Shown one piece after another: positions 8,917 through 15,645 of a DNA stretch of 35,060 nucleotides. How positions within the stretch are numbered: the first letter of the stretch is position 1; each line of letters starts with the position of its first letter. The stretch comes from an uncultured Lachnospiraceae bacterium (GTDB lineage: Bacteria > Bacillota > Clostridia > Lachnospirales > Lachnospiraceae). The position numbers were made by a program, and so were the translations under genes. The notes beneath the pieces were generated by a model that saw nothing but the letters and a program-made list of their open reading frames with translations, searched no databases and had not been told where the DNA came from. The DNA is taken from positions 1 to 35,060 of the forward strand of contig CAJUCN010000025.1 in assembly GCA_910585005.1 (NCBI GenBank). Reading direction: 5' to 3'.

Positions 8917-9684
8917 TTGGGTAATTTTAAAATGACGCTCCAGTACGAAGGAAGCAGATATCAAGGCTGGCAGAAGCAGGAGAACACGGAAAATACGATC
9001 CAGGGGAAACTGGAAACATTGCTGTCCAAAATGACGGGACAAAGGATCGAAGTGCAGGGATCCGGGCGGACCGATGCGGGAGTCCATGCGATAGGACAGG
9101 TAGCAAATTTTCATGCGGATACGGAGATGACACCGGAAGAGATTATGGATTACATGAACCGGTATTTGCCGGAAGATATTGCCGTGATCTCTCTGACCAG
9201 GGCATCGGAAAGATTTCACAGCAGATTAAATGCCAAGGGAAAAACCTATTGTTACCGGGTGATCTGTTCTCAGCTTCCCCATGTATTTGACCGGAGATTT
9301 GCCCATGTGGTTTCAGAGGAGATCGATTTACAGGCCATGCAGAGGGCAGCGGAGTATTTTCTTGGCACCCATGACTTCCGTGCGTTTACTTCCAATAAGA
9401 GGAGTAAAAAGTCAACGGTAAGGACGTTGGATGAGATCAGGATCGGGAAAGCCTGTAGTATATCCATGAGCCAGCAGGACGTAGAAGATGAAATCCGCTT
9501 TTTTTACAGTGGCAGCGGATTTTTGTACCATATGGTAAGGATTATGACGGGAACACTTTTAGAAGTGGGAACACACAAAAGAAAACCGGAGGAAATGGCA
9601 GGAATCCTATCCTCAGGCAGCAGGGAAAATGCAGGGGAATTAGCGCCTGCAAAGGGACTCACTTTGATGGAGGTTCGCTATTAG
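8917..9684 (+). CDS. truA: tRNA pseudouridine(38-40) synthase TruA
   Basis: TruA converts uridines at positions 38-40 of the tRNA anticodon arm into pseudouridine. The catalytic aspartate is Asp53 in the family motif SGRTDAGVHA. The C-terminal signature FLYHMVRIM is present. I chose the TTG start at 8917 because GGGAGG at 8903-8908 is correctly spaced for it and is 23 bases from the first ATG (8932). The TTG follows the previous stop directly and the gene ends on a one-base overlap with the next start (TAGTG), so this is a translationally coupled run. Confidence 0.96.
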   Translation: MGNFKMTLQYEGSRYQGWQKQENTENTIQGKLETLLSKMTGQRIEVQGSGRTDAGVHAIGQVANFHADTEMTPEEIMDYMNRYLPEDIAVISLTRASERFHSRLNAKGKTYCYRVICSQLPHVFDRRFAHVVSEEIDLQAMQRAAEYFLGTHDFRAFTSNKRSKKSTVRTLDEIRIGKACSISMSQQDVEDEIRFFYSGSGFLYHMVRIMTGTLLEVGTHKRKPEEMAGILSSGSRENAGELAPAKGLTLMEVRY

Positions 9685-10223
9685 TGGAAAAACAAAAATG
9701 GACTGGCGGAAACAAAAAGATCCGCATCCTGTTTCTTTTATACCTTTTACTTGTGATCAAGGTGATCATTTTCAAGTATCCATACCACCAGCTAAAGGCA
9801 ATTGTTGACACCTGGGAAAAGGGAGTGATCCTGGAGGGATTAGATACAGCTAATTTTACTTTGTTTAAGACGATCAGGATGTATATCGATTACTCATACA
9901 TGCTAAACAGCTTTGAGAACCTGGTTGGGAATGTGGCGGTATTTGTTCCCTTTGGATTTTTATTTCCCTATGTATTTAAGAGGGGGAGGAATTTCCTGGT
10001 TATGTTCCTGAATGTGTTTTTGCTTGTGCTGGGAATAGAGGTATTTCAGTTGTTCAGTGCTTTTGGAGCATTTGATGTGGACGATATCCTGTTAAACTGC
10101 GTGGGGGCAGTGATTGGATATGTTTGCTATTTTCCATTTGAGGCGTTTAGGATCTCTTACCGGAATAAGAAGTTAGGCGGTTCTGCATTGGTGGAAACAA
10201 TAAGACAAGAGGAAGGTGAATAA
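9684..10223 (+). CDS. VanZ-family membrane protein
   Basis: A 179-residue membrane protein with an N-terminal anchor (LFLLYLLLVIKVIIF) and three further hydrophobic segments. The motif order NFTLFKTI, then ENLVGNVAVFVPFGFL, then GIEVFQLF and DVDDILLN matches the VanZ-like family (PF04892). VanZ itself raises teicoplanin resistance, but most chromosomal members have no known role, and no van cluster is present here apart from the VanH-like dehydrogenase two genes upstream. It starts at GTG, overlapping the truA stop by one base. Confidence 0.85.
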   Translation: MEKQKWTGGNKKIRILFLLYLLLVIKVIIFKYPYHQLKAIVDTWEKGVILEGLDTANFTLFKTIRMYIDYSYMLNSFENLVGNVAVFVPFGFLFPYVFKRGRNFLVMFLNVFLLVLGIEVFQLFSAFGAFDVDDILLNCVGAVIGYVCYFPFEAFRISYRNKKLGGSALVETIRQEEGE

Positions 10224-10225
10224 AA

Positions 10226-10816
10226 GTGAAAGATTTTTTGAAGGGATTAAAGGTAAATTACACGGCTTCGGCATTGGTCTGTGTGGTGGTGGGACTGGTG
10301 CTCCTGATCTGGCCAGGGACTACGACTCAGATCGTATGCATGATACTTGGTTTGGCGTTGCTGATCTATGGGGCTGTCCAGGTTTTTTTGTACCTGGCCA
10401 GCAAAGAAAGAAACATGATTTCACAGGGAATGATGCTTCTTGGGGTGGTGGTTGCCGTAATCGGCGTGTGGATCCTCATCAAACCGGAAATGATCATTAT
10501 GGCAGTGCCGGTGATCGTAGGAATTTTAATTGCGATCCATGGCATACATAATATTTCACAGGCAATTACGCTGAAAAAGAATCAGTATGACGGATGGTGG
10601 ATTGCTTGTCTGATGGGTATACTTACGGTAGCGCTGGGTGCCGTTCTCATTTATAATCCTTTTTCTGTGGTGAACACGGTAGTAAGGCTGATCGGAATAT
10701 TCCTGATCTATGACGGCTTATCGGATATGTGGATCATTTCCAGGGTGTTTCAAGTGAAAAAGGGAAACGGCAGGGTGGTAGATGTGGAAGGTAATTGGGT
10801 GGAGGAAGAGAAGTAG
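10226..10816 (+). CDS. DUF308/HdeD-type six-helix membrane protein
   Basis: A 196-residue protein made of six hydrophobic segments arranged as short hairpins, with internal duplication: segments ending in WPGTTTQIVCMILGLALLIYG and in YNPFSVVNTVVRLIGIFLIYDG resemble each other. That is the pattern of the DUF308 family, which includes the E. coli acid-stress protein HdeD. Its function in Firmicutes is unknown. GTG start with GGAAGGTG upstream, two bases after the previous stop. It is the last gene of the run before the promoter at 10844. Confidence 0.8.
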   Translation: MKDFLKGLKVNYTASALVCVVVGLVLLIWPGTTTQIVCMILGLALLIYGAVQVFLYLASKERNMISQGMMLLGVVVAVIGVWILIKPEMIIMAVPVIVGILIAIHGIHNISQAITLKKNQYDGWWIACLMGILTVALGAVLIYNPFSVVNTVVRLIGIFLIYDGLSDMWIISRVFQVKKGNGRVVDVEGNWVEEEK

Positions 10817-10843
10817 GTTCCTGTTTTGGCAGGGAAGTGACTC

Positions 10844-10872
10844 TTGAGAAGCGGGAGTTCTTGTGGTAAACT
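10844..10872 (+). promoter_or_regulatory. sigma-A type promoter for the 10911 gene
   Basis: TTGAGA at 10844-10849 and TAAACT at 10867-10872 are separated by 17 bases. The start of transcription would be about 30 bases before the ATG at 10911. The -10 matches 4 of 6 positions. Confidence 0.5.
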
Positions 10873-10910
10873 AAAGAAAATATCCAAAGAAAAGGAAGAG
10901 GGAAATCGGA

Positions 10911-11315
10911 ATGCGGATCGGTGCACTAGGCGTCATGGATTTCAGGCCTTATATTTATAATACAAACAGATTAAACAGCAATAGTTTGCGGAAGGTTGCA
11001 TCTATTGGGGATGACCTTCTTTCATCCAAGACAGACTTTTCAGCGCTTACAGATGAGGAACAAAACACCAATCCTCTTCGCCCAAGGCAGACAGTAAATT
11101 TTATGGATGTGTTAAATAAACAGATGTATACCGGAAGGCTCAATGCATCCAGGGTGATAAAGCCTGTGGAAGAAGAGGTTATGGCATTTGCGGAAGGGGC
11201 GGACGATTTGCAGCCTGTCAGTCAGGGACAGGAATCTTCTGCTATGCAGTATGACAGAAATCTGTTTTTGATGCAGAAAGCGGCAGAGAGCTACAGAGTA
11301 AACGGGATTGCATAG
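10911..11315 (+). CDS. conserved-looking hypothetical protein, 134 residues
   Basis: I do not recognise this gene. It encodes a soluble, polar 134-residue protein with no membrane segment, signal peptide or cysteine. The N-terminus (MRIGALGVMDFRPYIY) and C-terminus (AMQYDRNLFLMQKAAESYR) are the parts with hydrophobic patterning. The C-terminal segment is reminiscent of short helices in flagellar rod and hook-junction proteins, but this is a loose resemblance and no flagellar gene is nearby apart from fapA 18 kb away. Its own promoter lies just upstream. It runs straight into the aldose epimerase gene, so the two are probably co-transcribed. Confidence 0.7.
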   Translation: MRIGALGVMDFRPYIYNTNRLNSNSLRKVASIGDDLLSSKTDFSALTDEEQNTNPLRPRQTVNFMDVLNKQMYTGRLNASRVIKPVEEEVMAFAEGADDLQPVSQGQESSAMQYDRNLFLMQKAAESYRVNGIA

Positions 11316-11327
11316 ATGGAGGGCATG

Positions 11328-12206
11328 ATGGGAGTATATGAACTGAAAAATAATACCGTATCTATTTTAGTGAATTCCCGCGGGGCGGAGCTAAAGTCTT
11401 TCAAGAGACTGGATACAGGAAGGGAATATATGTGGAAAGCGGATCCTGAGTTTTGGGGACGTACTTCACCAGTGTTGTTTCCTTTTGTCGGCAGTTTAAA
11501 CGGGAAGGAATTCCGGACGAAAGGAAAAACCTATTCCATGTCCCAGCATGGTTTTGCAAGGGATATGGAGTTTGAACTGCTTTCCCGGAGTGAAAATGAA
11601 ATTTGGTTTGAATTAAGATCCGGTTTGGAAACATTGGAAAAGTATCCCTATGAATTCATCTTGAAGCTTGGTTATCGGCTTTTATCGGAAGGCGTAGAGG
11701 TGCTCTGGCAGGTGGAAAATCCGGGCCAGGAAGATCTGCCCTTTTCCATTGGCGGACATCCGGCTTTTAACTGTCCTATGGAAGAGGGAGAAAAACAGAC
11801 GGATTATCAAATCTACCTGGACGCCAGGGGAGAAGTATTCAGTACCAGGATAGGAGATCAGGGACTGGCGACGGACCAGAAAGATGTCTATACATTAAAG
11901 GAAGGATATCTTCCGATTACGGAAAATTTATTTGATCACGATGCCCTGGTGATAGAACAGGATCAGGCAAAGGAGGTTGCGCTTTGTAAGGCGGATGGGA
12001 CGCGCTATCTCACGGTGGTGATGGAAGCGCCTTTATTTGGGATATGGTCGCCTCCCCGTAAAAACGCCCCTTTCATCTGTATAGAACCCTGGTACGGAAG
12101 ATGTGACCGGGAAGGCTTTGTGGGAGAATTGTCTGACCGGGAATGGGGGAATCGTATTGCTCCGGGGGAAATTTGGAGAAAAGGTTATCAGATTTACTGT
12201 AAGTAA
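11328..12206 (+). CDS. aldose 1-epimerase family protein (LacX-like)
   Basis: A 292-residue galactose mutarotase-fold enzyme that would interconvert alpha and beta anomers of a hexose or hexose phosphate. The likely catalytic residues are present: His74 in SQHGFAR, His144 in IGGHPAFNCP and Glu253 in CIEPWYGRCD; the last motif is typical of the LacX branch. Three in-frame ATGs lie at 11316, 11325 and 11328. GGAGGG at 11318-11323 serves 11328 best. A strong terminator follows. The sugar specificity is not visible and no sugar operon adjoins it. Confidence 0.9.
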   Translation: MGVYELKNNTVSILVNSRGAELKSFKRLDTGREYMWKADPEFWGRTSPVLFPFVGSLNGKEFRTKGKTYSMSQHGFARDMEFELLSRSENEIWFELRSGLETLEKYPYEFILKLGYRLLSEGVEVLWQVENPGQEDLPFSIGGHPAFNCPMEEGEKQTDYQIYLDARGEVFSTRIGDQGLATDQKDVYTLKEGYLPITENLFDHDALVIEQDQAKEVALCKADGTRYLTVVMEAPLFGIWSPPRKNAPFICIEPWYGRCDREGFVGELSDREWGNRIAPGEIWRKGYQIYCK

Positions 12207-12213
12207 AATCAGG

Positions 12214-12252
12214 ATAGCCCAGCGTGGAATGATCCATGCTGGGCTATTTTTG
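12214..12252. terminator. intrinsic terminator shared by convergent genes
   Basis: ATAGCCCAGC at 12214-12223 pairs with GCTGGGCTAT at 12238-12247, extended inward by TGGA/TCCA to a stem of about 15 bp, followed by a T run. It lies between the plus-strand epimerase and the minus-strand exosortase. The A-rich stretch on its left gives a weaker T tract for the minus strand. Confidence 0.88.
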
Positions 12253-12262
12253 ATCGTGGGTT

Positions 12263-13048
12263 TTAGGGACTTGGAGGCTTTCTTACGGATCTGAGGCAAG
12301 CGACAGGGATCAGCAGCACGGGGACGCTGACGGCAGCACAGGCTCCAAGGATCAGCAAAGTATAGGAACCAAAACCGTCCCAGTTATTTTTCAGGAGCCG
12401 TCCGAAGAAGGGAATACCCAGGATGGCGCATAGATACCAAAAGGCAGGAACCAGCAGCCTGTTATGGTACCGGGAACGGGCGGAGAGATTCGTTTCCAGA
12501 GGCATAAGTTTGTGCCGGAAAAGGAAGGAAATAACCCCGTAGGCCAGGCAAAGGCAGGAAAAATAGACCACAGTTCCAATTAAAGTGTGAAGCCTGTCAG
12601 GGTTTAGCCATCCATTCAAAAGCCCGGCATGTTCCAAGGGGATAGGCAGGTAGATTGCCAACACGATCCGGATCCCGTTTACCAAAATCGTGACAAGATA
12701 GGAAAAGGCAAAGCTGAAAGCAAACCACAGGCGGCCTTTCTTTTTGGATCCGGTTTGATGCAAAAAGGAAAAAACAAGCATCAGGAAGAGGATCATCATA
12801 AACCGTATCCCGGAGCAGGAAGGGGCAATGATAAAACGATGCAGATGGTTTACATAACCTTGCGGCGGCAGATATTCAAAGGAGATGCCGCCCAGCATCC
12901 CCGCCCACCGTGCGGTGGGCGTAAGGATCCAGGTAAGGGCACTGCTGTCAGCAACACGGCCAAGAGATCTCAGGGCAATGATAACCGGCGTTGTCAACAG
13001 ATAAAGGATGCCATATGTTTTGAATGTGATTCTTAGCTGATCTTTCAT
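12263..13048 (-). CDS. exosortase/archaeosortase-family protein (exosortase K-like)
   Basis: A 261-residue polytopic membrane protein with the complete exosortase catalytic set: Cys78 in APSCSGIRF, Arg127 in VNGIRIV and His154 in DRLHTLIGT, each at the edge of a hydrophobic segment. These enzymes cut secreted proteins at a C-terminal sorting signal and probably transfer them to a surface acceptor. Two further helices follow the core after residue 190. The start overlaps the stop of the upstream VIT/VWA gene by 4 bases (ATGA), so the two are made together. The gene pair, length and Firmicutes setting suggest the XrtK branch, but that subfamily call is inference. Confidence 0.88.
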   Translation of the reverse strand: MKDQLRITFKTYGILYLLTTPVIIALRSLGRVADSSALTWILTPTARWAGMLGGISFEYLPPQGYVNHLHRFIIAPSCSGIRFMMILFLMLVFSFLHQTGSKKKGRLWFAFSFAFSYLVTILVNGIRIVLAIYLPIPLEHAGLLNGWLNPDRLHTLIGTVVYFSCLCLAYGVISFLFRHKLMPLETNLSARSRYHNRLLVPAFWYLCAILGIPFFGRLLKNNWDGFGSYTLLILGACAAVSVPVLLIPVACLRSVRKPPSP

Positions 13049-15063
13049 TTCGTTGTCACCCTTTTTTCTTTTTGTTTTTTGAAAAGAAACGGAAACAGCA
13101 GGAAGAGTGCAAGCCCTGTTATCAGAATCAGATCTCCAGGCTCTGACCCTGAACGGTAGCCGACTGCCAGGTTGGACACTTCAAGGGGGAGCGGTAGCGG
13201 CTGGTCTACGTCTGTACTTTCACCGCCGGGATTGCGAACAGTGTCTAATACGGCAATGAAGGAAGTGTATGGCGTCATCATGTGATAGGTAAGCCCAAGC
13301 TGGGTTACCTCTTCTTTTACCTCAGGCTTGTTGCCATTTACACCATAATCTGTCAGCCTCTCAACCCGCTTGCGGGCCCAGAGATAGCCAAGAGCGCCAT
13401 CGTCATTGCTTTTGGCGTCGGCAACGGAAATACGCTGGGAAAAGTCCCCGGTTCCTGTCTTACCGCTAATTTGAATATTGCCGGAAGGCTCTCCTTTCCA
13501 TTTACCAAGAAGGACAATGGGCTTACTTGCGTAAAGGGTGGGCAAAATAGCTGGTTCCACGTCGTAGGCGTCGAAACCGTCAAAGGACACCTGGATATCC
13601 GTGAGCACAGGGGATTGGATGTAGGCGCTAAACCTGTCTGCAGCTTCGCTGGCCTGTGACGCTTCTGTAACAACAAAGGGTTCCCCCTGGCCGATTGCGG
13701 CAATTCCATCGATCAGATAACGGTTGACGGCAGAACCAATCCCAAAGGAAAAGAAGTCTGCTTTATCGATGTTGTTATTGATCAGTTCAAAAATTTCAGA
13801 TTCTCCAGAAATATATCCATCCGTAACGACTACGATATTGCGTGCGGTATCTTCAGATCCGGGGATAGACAAGGCATCTTTTAGAGCGCTGGAAAGCTCT
13901 GTGCCTCCCGCCCCGTTTTGTTCGCTTACCAGTTTTACCGCCTTACTGATATTTTCTTTGGTAGCGGGAAGGGAACGGGCAGCCATTTGGCAGGACGTTC
14001 CTGAAAATAGGATTAAGTTGAAGGTGTCTGTCTCCCTTAGGCCGGAGACAAGGTTTTTTATCAGTTCTTTTGCTGTGTCTAAGGGGAAACCGGACATCGA
14101 GCCTGATACGTCAAGTACAAAAATGTATTCCCTGGCAGGGATATCGGTAAGGGCAGGGCGTTCCGGGGGCTGTACCATCAGCATAAAGAAATTTTCCTGA
14201 CCGCTTTTGCTTAAAGTAAGGCCTGTGCCGATTCCTTCCCCTGTAAGTTGATAATCAAGGATAAAATCCCGGTTTCCCGCATATTCCAGAGGATTGGTCA
14301 GGGAAACATGGGCGGTGGCCGTCTCATCCCAGTTGATATTGACTTTATGGGAACTGCTGGAGAGCGCTTTGATTGGTACGCCGGCAGAAACGGTTACGTT
14401 GATATCATATTGGGAGGCTGGAACAGCGCCCTCTTGAAGATAAGGCACAGCCGCCCATTCATCCCGGTTTCCGGTGTCATCCTTAACAGGACTTACATAG
14501 CGGGGGCCTACAACAGTGGGGAAAACAAATTGATAAGTTCCTTCTGTGGGTGTGATCAGCTCTGTGTAGTGGAGATCAATATGTACTTCGTCCCCGGGCA
14601 TGATATTTGCAACATCCATGCTGAAAACATTTGCCCGTTCTTCCGATAGCATGGAGGCGCTTTTTCCTTCGCTTTTGGCAGTCTCAAATTCCTGTTTAGC
14701 CTCTTCCTTTTCTTTGATCGTGGCAGTTACGGTCTGATCGCCGATTTGCATCTGCATTCCGTGGATCGTAACTTTGGTGGAAGCGGGAAAAAGATAGCTG
14801 GCGTTGATCGGCTTGGTTCCTTCATTGACATAAGTCTGCACAACGTGGGTATCAGCTATGATTCCCTGGATGTTTGCCGTCACGCTGGTCTTCTTTAAGG
14901 GGAAGCTATCTACGCCGATTTCTTCGCTTTCCACATAAAAATAGGGAGATGCGGTTTGATCCTCATGGGTTTTGCTGCTTTGAGCGGCATATGAAACGGG
15001 ACAGTCAAATGTAAAGATTAGTAGTGCGAAGAGAAAACAGAATAGTCTTTTGTGTGCTTTCAT
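13045..15063 (-). CDS. secreted VIT/VWA domain protein with exosortase-type C-terminal sorting signal
   Basis: A 672-residue exported protein. Residues 1-27 are a signal peptide (basic start, hydrophobic core, cut near SYAA). A VIT domain spans about 45-185. A von Willebrand A domain spans about 312-485, with an intact metal site: DVSGS at 318-322, Thr388 in GGTEL and Asp415 in VVTDG. The C-terminus has the short motif SGSEPGD (638-644), a membrane segment (645-661) and a basic tail KKQKEKR, the layout of exosortase substrates. No LPXTG is present. It precedes the exosortase gene with a 4-base overlap and is very probably its substrate. Fold relatives include inter-alpha-trypsin inhibitor heavy chains, so an adhesive or matrix role is possible. 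Confidence 0.9.
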   Translation of the reverse strand: MKAHKRLFCFLFALLIFTFDCPVSYAAQSSKTHEDQTASPYFYVESEEIGVDSFPLKKTSVTANIQGIIADTHVVQTYVNEGTKPINASYLFPASTKVTIHGMQMQIGDQTVTATIKEKEEAKQEFETAKSEGKSASMLSEERANVFSMDVANIMPGDEVHIDLHYTELITPTEGTYQFVFPTVVGPRYVSPVKDDTGNRDEWAAVPYLQEGAVPASQYDINVTVSAGVPIKALSSSSHKVNINWDETATAHVSLTNPLEYAGNRDFILDYQLTGEGIGTGLTLSKSGQENFFMLMVQPPERPALTDIPAREYIFVLDVSGSMSGFPLDTAKELIKNLVSGLRETDTFNLILFSGTSCQMAARSLPATKENISKAVKLVSEQNGAGGTELSSALKDALSIPGSEDTARNIVVVTDGYISGESEIFELINNNIDKADFFSFGIGSAVNRYLIDGIAAIGQGEPFVVTEASQASEAADRFSAYIQSPVLTDIQVSFDGFDAYDVEPAILPTLYASKPIVLLGKWKGEPSGNIQISGKTGTGDFSQRISVADAKSNDDGALGYLWARKRVERLTDYGVNGNKPEVKEEVTQLGLTYHMMTPYTSFIAVLDTVRNPGGESTDVDQPLPLPLEVSNLAVGYRSGSEPGDLILITGLALFLLFPFLFKKQKEKRVTTK

Positions 15064-15114
15064 TTTTCATTTTACCTTTCTGGATGATGTGATGAGTTGT
15101 ATTTGTGTGTATTT

Positions 15115-15120
15115 ACTGTA
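15115..15120 (-). promoter_or_regulatory. candidate -10 box of the VIT/VWA-exosortase operon
   Basis: On the minus strand TACAGT (15120 to 15115) matches the -10 consensus at 4 of 6 positions and leaves a leader of about 45 nt. There is no good -35 box. Instead the last unit of the 11-bp repeat array ends 11 bases upstream, as at activator-dependent promoters where the activator replaces -35 contacts. Confidence 0.45.
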
Positions 15121-15131
15121 CAATGGCAACC

Positions 15132-15219
15132 CATCAAAGTTGCATCATTTTTGCATCAAAAAGGCATAATCTTTGCATCAAAGTTGTATCTTTTTTGCAT
15201 CAAAGTTGCATCATGAGAA
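15132..15219 (-). repeat. eight 11-bp direct repeats, helically phased, upstream of the VIT/VWA-exosortase operon
   Basis: The block divides exactly into eight 11-bp units with plus-strand consensus CATCAAANTTG (minus strand GATGCAA plus 4 variable bases). Units begin at 15132, 15143, 15154, 15165, 15176, 15187, 15198 and 15209. The leading CAT or TAT is kept in all eight, and CATCAAAGTTG is exact in three units. Alternate units are more alike, giving a 22-bp super-period. A heptamer repeated every 11 bp is the binding pattern of OmpR/PhoB-type response regulators. The array sits at about -24 to -111 from the presumed start. No response regulator gene is in the window. Confidence 0.9.
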
Positions 15220-15250
15220 AACCGGATAGAGCTGGCGCCTAAAATCTTTC

Positions 15251-15279
15251 TTGACAAAAATGTCAATGGCAACTAAGAT
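15251..15279 (+). promoter_or_regulatory. sigma-A promoter of the valS T-box transcript
   Basis: TTGACA at 15251-15256 is a perfect -35 box, followed after 17 bases by TAAGAT at 15274-15279. The -35 lies in a small palindrome, TTGACAAAAATGTCAA. Transcription should start near 15286, just before the T-box stem I. Confidence 0.85.
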
Positions 15280-15285
15280 AAAGAT

Positions 15286-15578
15286 ATCTTAAATTATAAA
15301 GGCATTGAAGAAGAGGAGTAGGCATACCCGTTCTTTCAGAGAAGAAACCCCGCACGGATGGTGCGGCGCTGTGAGGTTTTAAGGTATGGGATGCGGAAGG
15401 TAGCTTTGGAGCCGGGGCGGTGAACCAGTTGTTTGTATCGTAAGCGCCCACGGGTTATCCCCGTTAACGGATAGGATTTTAAGCCGGTTTATGGCCGGAG
15501 CGAAATCGCTGAGAGATAAAAAAAGGTGGTACCGCGTAAATACGCCCTTTACAGATCAGAGTCTGTAAAGGGCTTTTT
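15286..15578 (+). ncRNA. T-box leader controlling valS, valine specifier GTA
   Basis: T-box leaders bind uncharged tRNA and switch off a terminator. Stem I begins at 15301: GGC..TTGAAG (15301-15310) pairs with CTTTGG.GCC (15404-15413). The loop-E AGTA lies at about 15317-15320. The distal motifs CAGAGA (15337) and GCTGTGAG (15368-15375) are present. CATACC (15323-15328) pairs with GGTATG (15383-15388), which places the specifier loop just before 15404; the triplet there is GTA at 15400-15402, a valine codon, followed by a purine. The T-box AGGTGGTACCGCG is at 15524-15536, next to the terminator. The codon agrees with valS downstream. Confidence 0.93.
15544..15578 (+). terminator. T-box regulated terminator of valS
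   Basis: GCCCTTTACAGA (15544-15555) pairs with TCTGTAAAGGGC (15562-15573) around a 6-nt loop and is followed by five Ts. It is eight bases after the T-box sequence and is the structure displaced when uncharged valine tRNA binds. Confidence 0.93.
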
Positions 15579-15645
15579 GTATGATGACAAAAGGAGACAC
15601 CGCCGCTCTAGGCAGGATTTCATCAGGATCAGAGAGGAGAAAACT

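Noticed and set aside
9684..10223. VanZ-like and VanH-like genes as a glycopeptide resistance cluster
   Set aside because: No VanA-type ligase, VanX or VanRS genes are present, and both families are common outside resistance clusters.
12629..13036. 135-codon plus-strand frame opposite the exosortase
   Set aside because: The minus strand frame has all catalytic motifs and the coupled start; the plus frame is polar and repetitive, as shadows of membrane proteins are.
13045..13200. LPXTG sortase signal on the VIT/VWA protein
   Set aside because: The tail has no LPXTG-like motif directly before the helix; LPLPLE nearby does not fit in sequence or spacing.
15132..15219. Repeat array as a CRISPR
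   Set aside because: Units are 11 bp and directly tandem with no unique spacers, and no cas genes are present.
15526..15645. Longer N-terminus of valyl-tRNA synthetase
   Set aside because: This sequence is the T-box antiterminator and terminator; AGAGAGGAG sets the start at 15646.
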